Shown here piece by piece: positions 23,141 to 25,534 of a stretch of 25,534 nucleotides of DNA. The stretch is taken from contig DATEDC010000096.1 of NCBI GenBank assembly GCA_035286585.1, positions 1 to 25,534 on the forward strand, written 5' to 3'. The position numbers and the translations under genes were made by a program. Under the pieces are notes generated by a model, which saw only the letters and a list, made by a program, of their open reading frames with translations, did no database searches and was not told the origin of the DNA. Within the stretch, counting starts at the first letter, position 1; each line of letters starts with the position of its first letter. The DNA is from DSOS01 sp035286585. Its GTDB lineage: Bacteria > Chloroflexota > Anaerolineae > Anaerolineales > UBA4823.

Positions 23141-24028
23141 CTAGCGAGGGTCTTTTGTCAGGTCGACCTCAAACCATTCCATCGAGGAACTAGACAAGGT
23201 TCCGTTGGCGTGTAGTCCTTTGATAATGTTGCTGACGGCATCGATAAAGGCTGCTGTGTCGTAAGACGAATTCTTATCGATCGCTGGCGCCAACTCTTCA
23301 ACGAAGACAACAGGTCCGAGTTTAACTACATCGAGACCACCGGCCATATTCGAATTAATGACGGTGTCTGAGGTCAGGTAAACCGAGAATTCTGGTCGCC
23401 CGGCAGCGATAGATTGTGCGCATTCCTGGTCAGTCGGCAGCTCCACCAGAGTGAAGTCGCTGGGGGGTTGTACTAAGATGCTCGACTCAGGAATTGTCAG
23501 TTCACCGTTGAACCAGTCCAGGTAGGTTGTTGCGGTTGCTACGCAGATGGTCTCACCTTCCAAGTCATCCAAGGAGGTGTAGCCGGAATCCGAAGCAGCA
23601 GCGAATTGAGCTGGAGTGTAGTAGTAGGGAAGGGCGAAGTCGAGCGCTTCTTGCCGGGTCTTGGTGATCGTCATCGAGCCGATGCTGATGTCCCAGCGGT
23701 CGCCCCAACTGCCTGCTGTGATGATGTCCCAGTCGGGGGTCGCGAAACAGACTTCCACACCAAGGCCGTCAGCGACAGCTTTAGCAACATCGATGTCGAA
23801 ACCTTTCATTTCGCCGTAAGTCAGCATATCATCCGGGCAAACGGTTCCTTCTGCCCGGACCGCGGTGGGATCCAGGAAGCTCTGGGGCTCATAGTTCGGG
23901 TCGGTGGAGACGACCAGGTAGCCACGTTCCTTGACCACATCAAGGAGATCGTTGCCTCCGCCGCCGCAGGCGCTCAAAATAACACTGGCGATCACAAGGA
24001 TCGTGAGAACAAGGGTGGTTTTTCGCAT
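23141..24028 (-). CDS. Amino-acid-binding lipoprotein (SBP family 3)
   Basis: A 295-residue lipoprotein with lipobox LSAC (Cys21) and a short Gly-rich tether. A family-3 solute-binding domain follows: LLDVVKERGYLVVSTDPNYE, GFDIDVAKAVADGLGVEV, WDISIGSMTITKTRQEALDF with the YYYTPAQF hinge, and LEGETICVATATTYLDWF. The Asp in GFDIDVAKA and the Arg in ITKTRQE lie where family members bind the alpha-amino and alpha-carboxyl groups. Side-chain specificity cannot be read safely. Its neighbour, a lysine 6-dehydrogenase-like enzyme, makes lysine or another basic amino acid a reasonable guess. ATG 24028 has GAGGAGG upstream. An inserted loop (about 53-66, with a Cys) could pair with a later Cys. Confidence 0.9.
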   Translation of the reverse strand: MRKTTLVLTILVIASVILSACGGGGNDLLDVVKERGYLVVSTDPNYEPQSFLDPTAVRAEGTVCPDDMLTYGEMKGFDIDVAKAVADGLGVEVCFATPDWDIITAGSWGDRWDISIGSMTITKTRQEALDFALPYYYTPAQFAAASDSGYTSLDDLEGETICVATATTYLDWFNGELTIPESSILVQPPSDFTLVELPTDQECAQSIAAGRPEFSVYLTSDTVINSNMAGGLDVVKLGPVVFVEELAPAIDKNSSYDTAAFIDAVSNIIKGLHANGTLSSSSMEWFEVDLTKDPR

Positions 24029-24101
24029 TTTCTAGTCCTCCTCGTTGATTCTTTGGTATCTGTACTTGTGCTTTTGGATGGGCGATGTTTGATGTATTAG
24101 A

Positions 24102-24162
24102 GAGGTTCACCTCCTTGCTTTTTAGTATGTCTGAATAAGATACATTTGATGATGTTGTTATA
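24102..24162 (-). promoter_or_regulatory. Candidate -10 box and ribosome-binding-like stem in the leader
   Basis: On the minus strand TATAAC (24157-24162) could be the -10 box of the binding-protein operon; the -35 is weak. About 40 bases later lies an excellent AAGGAGGTGA (24107-24116) folded into a small dyad GAGGT/ACCTC (24102-24113). It is not followed by a well-spaced start codon, so its purpose is unclear. No known riboswitch consensus is recognised in this leader. Confidence 0.3.
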
Positions 24163-24184
24163 CCATAATCTCCGGTTTTGGAAT

Positions 24185-25360
24185 TTACCTTAGGGTAAGG
24201 CGCTCATCTACTGCGATGCCACGTTGCTGCAATGCCGCTACAAATGGTTTGGCGGGGACCATCTTCTCCACGCCCCCCGCGCCGCGGGGAGTCTCGCCGC
24301 GAGCCATCATCTCGGCGACGATCGCCGCGCTCCAGCCGGTGCCGCGCTCCATGGCGCTGAATTTTGTAGCCTCATCGTAGTAGTCAATCACTTCCACGAA
24401 CGCCTCCGCTTTGCGGCCATCTTTGTAGCCCAGGGCGCGCACCCTGATGATGATCAGGTCCTTATCCTCCGGGAAGAGCACCTTGGGCTCGAATAAAGCA
24501 TGGAACACCTCCCGCGGGACGACCCAGGCATCGCCCACCTGGATGGGATTCAGATCCCACAGCCCCAGGTCATAATAGGCTTTTAGCTGGGCATAATGAC
24601 CGGGGTAGCGCAGGGTCAGGTTTTGGAGGGTGCGCAGCTTACCGGCATAAGTCCAGGGCATGGTATCGGTGCCGCCTCCGGCGATGAAGGCTTCAAGAAC
24701 GCCAATGGGAGGCGGGAATTCAACCGTCTCGACCTCGCTGAGCGGCTCAACCTGGGCGATCTTTCCATCCCGGATAAAGATCGCCGGCTCGGCGTATTCG
24801 TTGGTCAGCCCGGCGATATGAAAGGTGAGCAGGTAGTTGAAAGGGGGGCGCGGCTTTTGCGGGTTGCCCCCGTCCCACATGAAAACGTCAACTGCCTGGT
24901 CGAGCATCTCGATGGCATACACCGCCAGGGTGGTGCCCATGCCGGGCACCTGCCCGCAGTTGGGGATGATGCTGATCCCCGCCTCCCGCGCTTTTTCAGC
25001 GAAACCATGCTGCTGGCGGGCGATAGCGGTGTTGCCGCCCAGATCGCACAAAGAGACGGCGTGCTCCACTGCCAGACGGGTGATCTCCAGGTTGAGATAA
25101 TATGGAACTGCGCTCAGGCAAACGTCCACCCCCTGCAGGGCAGGGGCGAGCGAATCGGGGTCGCTGGTGTCCACCTGGAGGGGGTAAGCGATCTGCTCGC
25201 CGAGCAGGTCGTTCACCCGCCGGGCAGATGAACGCGCCGCTTCGAGGTCCAGGTCAGCCAGCAGCATGCGTTCGGCGCTCCCCCAACGGGCCATATCGTA
25301 CCCCGCGGCGGTGCCCTGCCGTCCTGCGCCTAGCACGAGATAGGTGTAACGACCTTCCAT
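24185..25360 (-). CDS. Lysine 6-dehydrogenase-like enzyme (saccharopine dehydrogenase family)
   Basis: A 391-residue NAD(P)-dependent enzyme. The N-terminus has the nucleotide-binding loop LVLGAGRQGTAAG (Gly11, Gly13, Gly16), then an acidic strand end (LLADLDLEAA), as in Rossmann folds. The order of motifs (VDVCLSAVPYYLN, SLCDLGGNTAIA, IIPNCGQVPGMGTTLAVYA, GGNPQKPRPPFNY, LEAFIAGGGTDTM and the LRYPGH segment) runs parallel to Geobacillus L-lysine 6-dehydrogenase (about 385 residues), which oxidatively deaminates lysine to 2-aminoadipate 6-semialdehyde. A general saccharopine-dehydrogenase-family role is the alternative. ATG 25360 is chosen; a TTG four codons earlier is possible, and neither has a clear ribosome binding site. 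It shares direction with the amino-acid transporter genes, 156 bases upstream of them. Confidence 0.8.
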   Translation of the reverse strand: MEGRYTYLVLGAGRQGTAAGYDMARWGSAERMLLADLDLEAARSSARRVNDLLGEQIAYPLQVDTSDPDSLAPALQGVDVCLSAVPYYLNLEITRLAVEHAVSLCDLGGNTAIARQQHGFAEKAREAGISIIPNCGQVPGMGTTLAVYAIEMLDQAVDVFMWDGGNPQKPRPPFNYLLTFHIAGLTNEYAEPAIFIRDGKIAQVEPLSEVETVEFPPPIGVLEAFIAGGGTDTMPWTYAGKLRTLQNLTLRYPGHYAQLKAYYDLGLWDLNPIQVGDAWVVPREVFHALFEPKVLFPEDKDLIIIRVRALGYKDGRKAEAFVEVIDYYDEATKFSAMERGTGWSAAIVAEMMARGETPRGAGGVEKMVPAKPFVAALQQRGIAVDERLTLR

Positions 25361-25422
25361 CAATATAGGCAATTCATTTGCGGGTGTAAATCGAACTCAA
25401 TCAAGCACTTTTATTTTAGCAT

Positions 25423-25444
25423 GGTGTCCATTAAAATGTACACC
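25423..25444. promoter_or_regulatory. 22-bp palindrome, candidate operator
   Basis: Arms GGTGTCCATT and AATGTACACC surround a two-base centre, with one mismatched pair. The site lies in the 133-base divergent region between the lysine-dehydrogenase-like gene and the gene starting at 25494. It resembles a dimeric repressor site; the regulator is unknown. Confidence 0.5.
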
Positions 25445-25493
25445 ACTCGTGAATATTTAGCATATCTTTACATCGATTTCATTGGAGAGAATA

Positions 25494-25534
25494 ATGTCTG
25501 CGCCGTCTTGGGTCAAACCGCGTCTATCCTTGCT
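25494..25534 (+). CDS. Start of an unidentified gene, cut by the window edge
   Basis: ATG 25494 is preceded at four bases by GGAGAG, and the frame stays open to the edge, giving MSAPSWVKPRLSL. Too little is present to name a family. It is divergent from the lysine-dehydrogenase-like gene and shares its upstream palindrome, so the two may be co-regulated. Confidence 0.5.
   Translation, partial: MSAPSWVKPRLSL

Noticed and set aside
24029..24184. Possible lysine riboswitch in the leader of the amino-acid-binding protein.
   Set aside because: The leader is too short and lacks the conserved core motifs of that class.

Overview
The window looks like a chromosomal segment of a Chloroflexota bacterium, probably Anaerolineae-like. 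That is an inference from moderately GC-rich sequence, lipoproteins with Pro/Thr-rich linkers, mixed ATG/GTG/TTG starts and the gene families present. There is no phylogenetic marker, tRNA, rRNA, insertion sequence or CRISPR array. Most genes lie on the minus strand.

Left edge (1-1750): the first residues of a probable aldehyde:ferredoxin oxidoreductase follow an SCP-2 sterol-carrier-like gene. Beyond them is a sparsely coding stretch with C-terminal relics of a SpoIIE-type phosphatase and of an ATPase/TPR regulator. Between these relics is a thioredoxin-like lipoprotein gene whose first active-site cysteine codon is an in-frame TGA (UxxC). A stem-loop follows at a distance suited to a bacterial SECIS element. 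It is either a selenoprotein or a gene with one nonsense change, and it is the most interesting item here.

1748-6347 (minus): a MacAB/LolCDE-type exporter made of ATPase, an 870-residue double-FtsX permease and an HlyD-like adaptor. 6474-9345 (plus, divergent): a small PLDc_N/YxlE-like membrane protein, an ABC-2 type ATPase, and an unusual fusion of a YhfC-type intramembrane glutamic protease with an ABC-2 permease. A short divergent Tag-family DNA glycosylase follows at 9449-9904.

9937-21834 (minus): a large polyamine uptake and catabolism island. Read in transcription order it holds an Lrp/AsnC regulator, a PotABCD importer, putrescine aminotransferase (patA), then a second importer with clear ydcS/T/U/V counterparts and gamma-aminobutyraldehyde dehydrogenase (patD) placed right after ydcS. 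Together they would import putrescine or spermidine and convert putrescine to 4-aminobutanal and then GABA. A good promoter with a dyad over its -10 box lies before the regulator gene.

22200-25534: an amino-acid ABC permease and its binding lipoprotein (no ATPase gene nearby), a lysine 6-dehydrogenase-like enzyme, and the start of a divergent gene beyond a 22-bp palindrome. In both solute-binding-protein operons a strong hairpin directly follows the binding-protein gene, which fits making more binding protein than membrane components. The window as a whole suggests an amine- and amino-acid-scavenging lifestyle.
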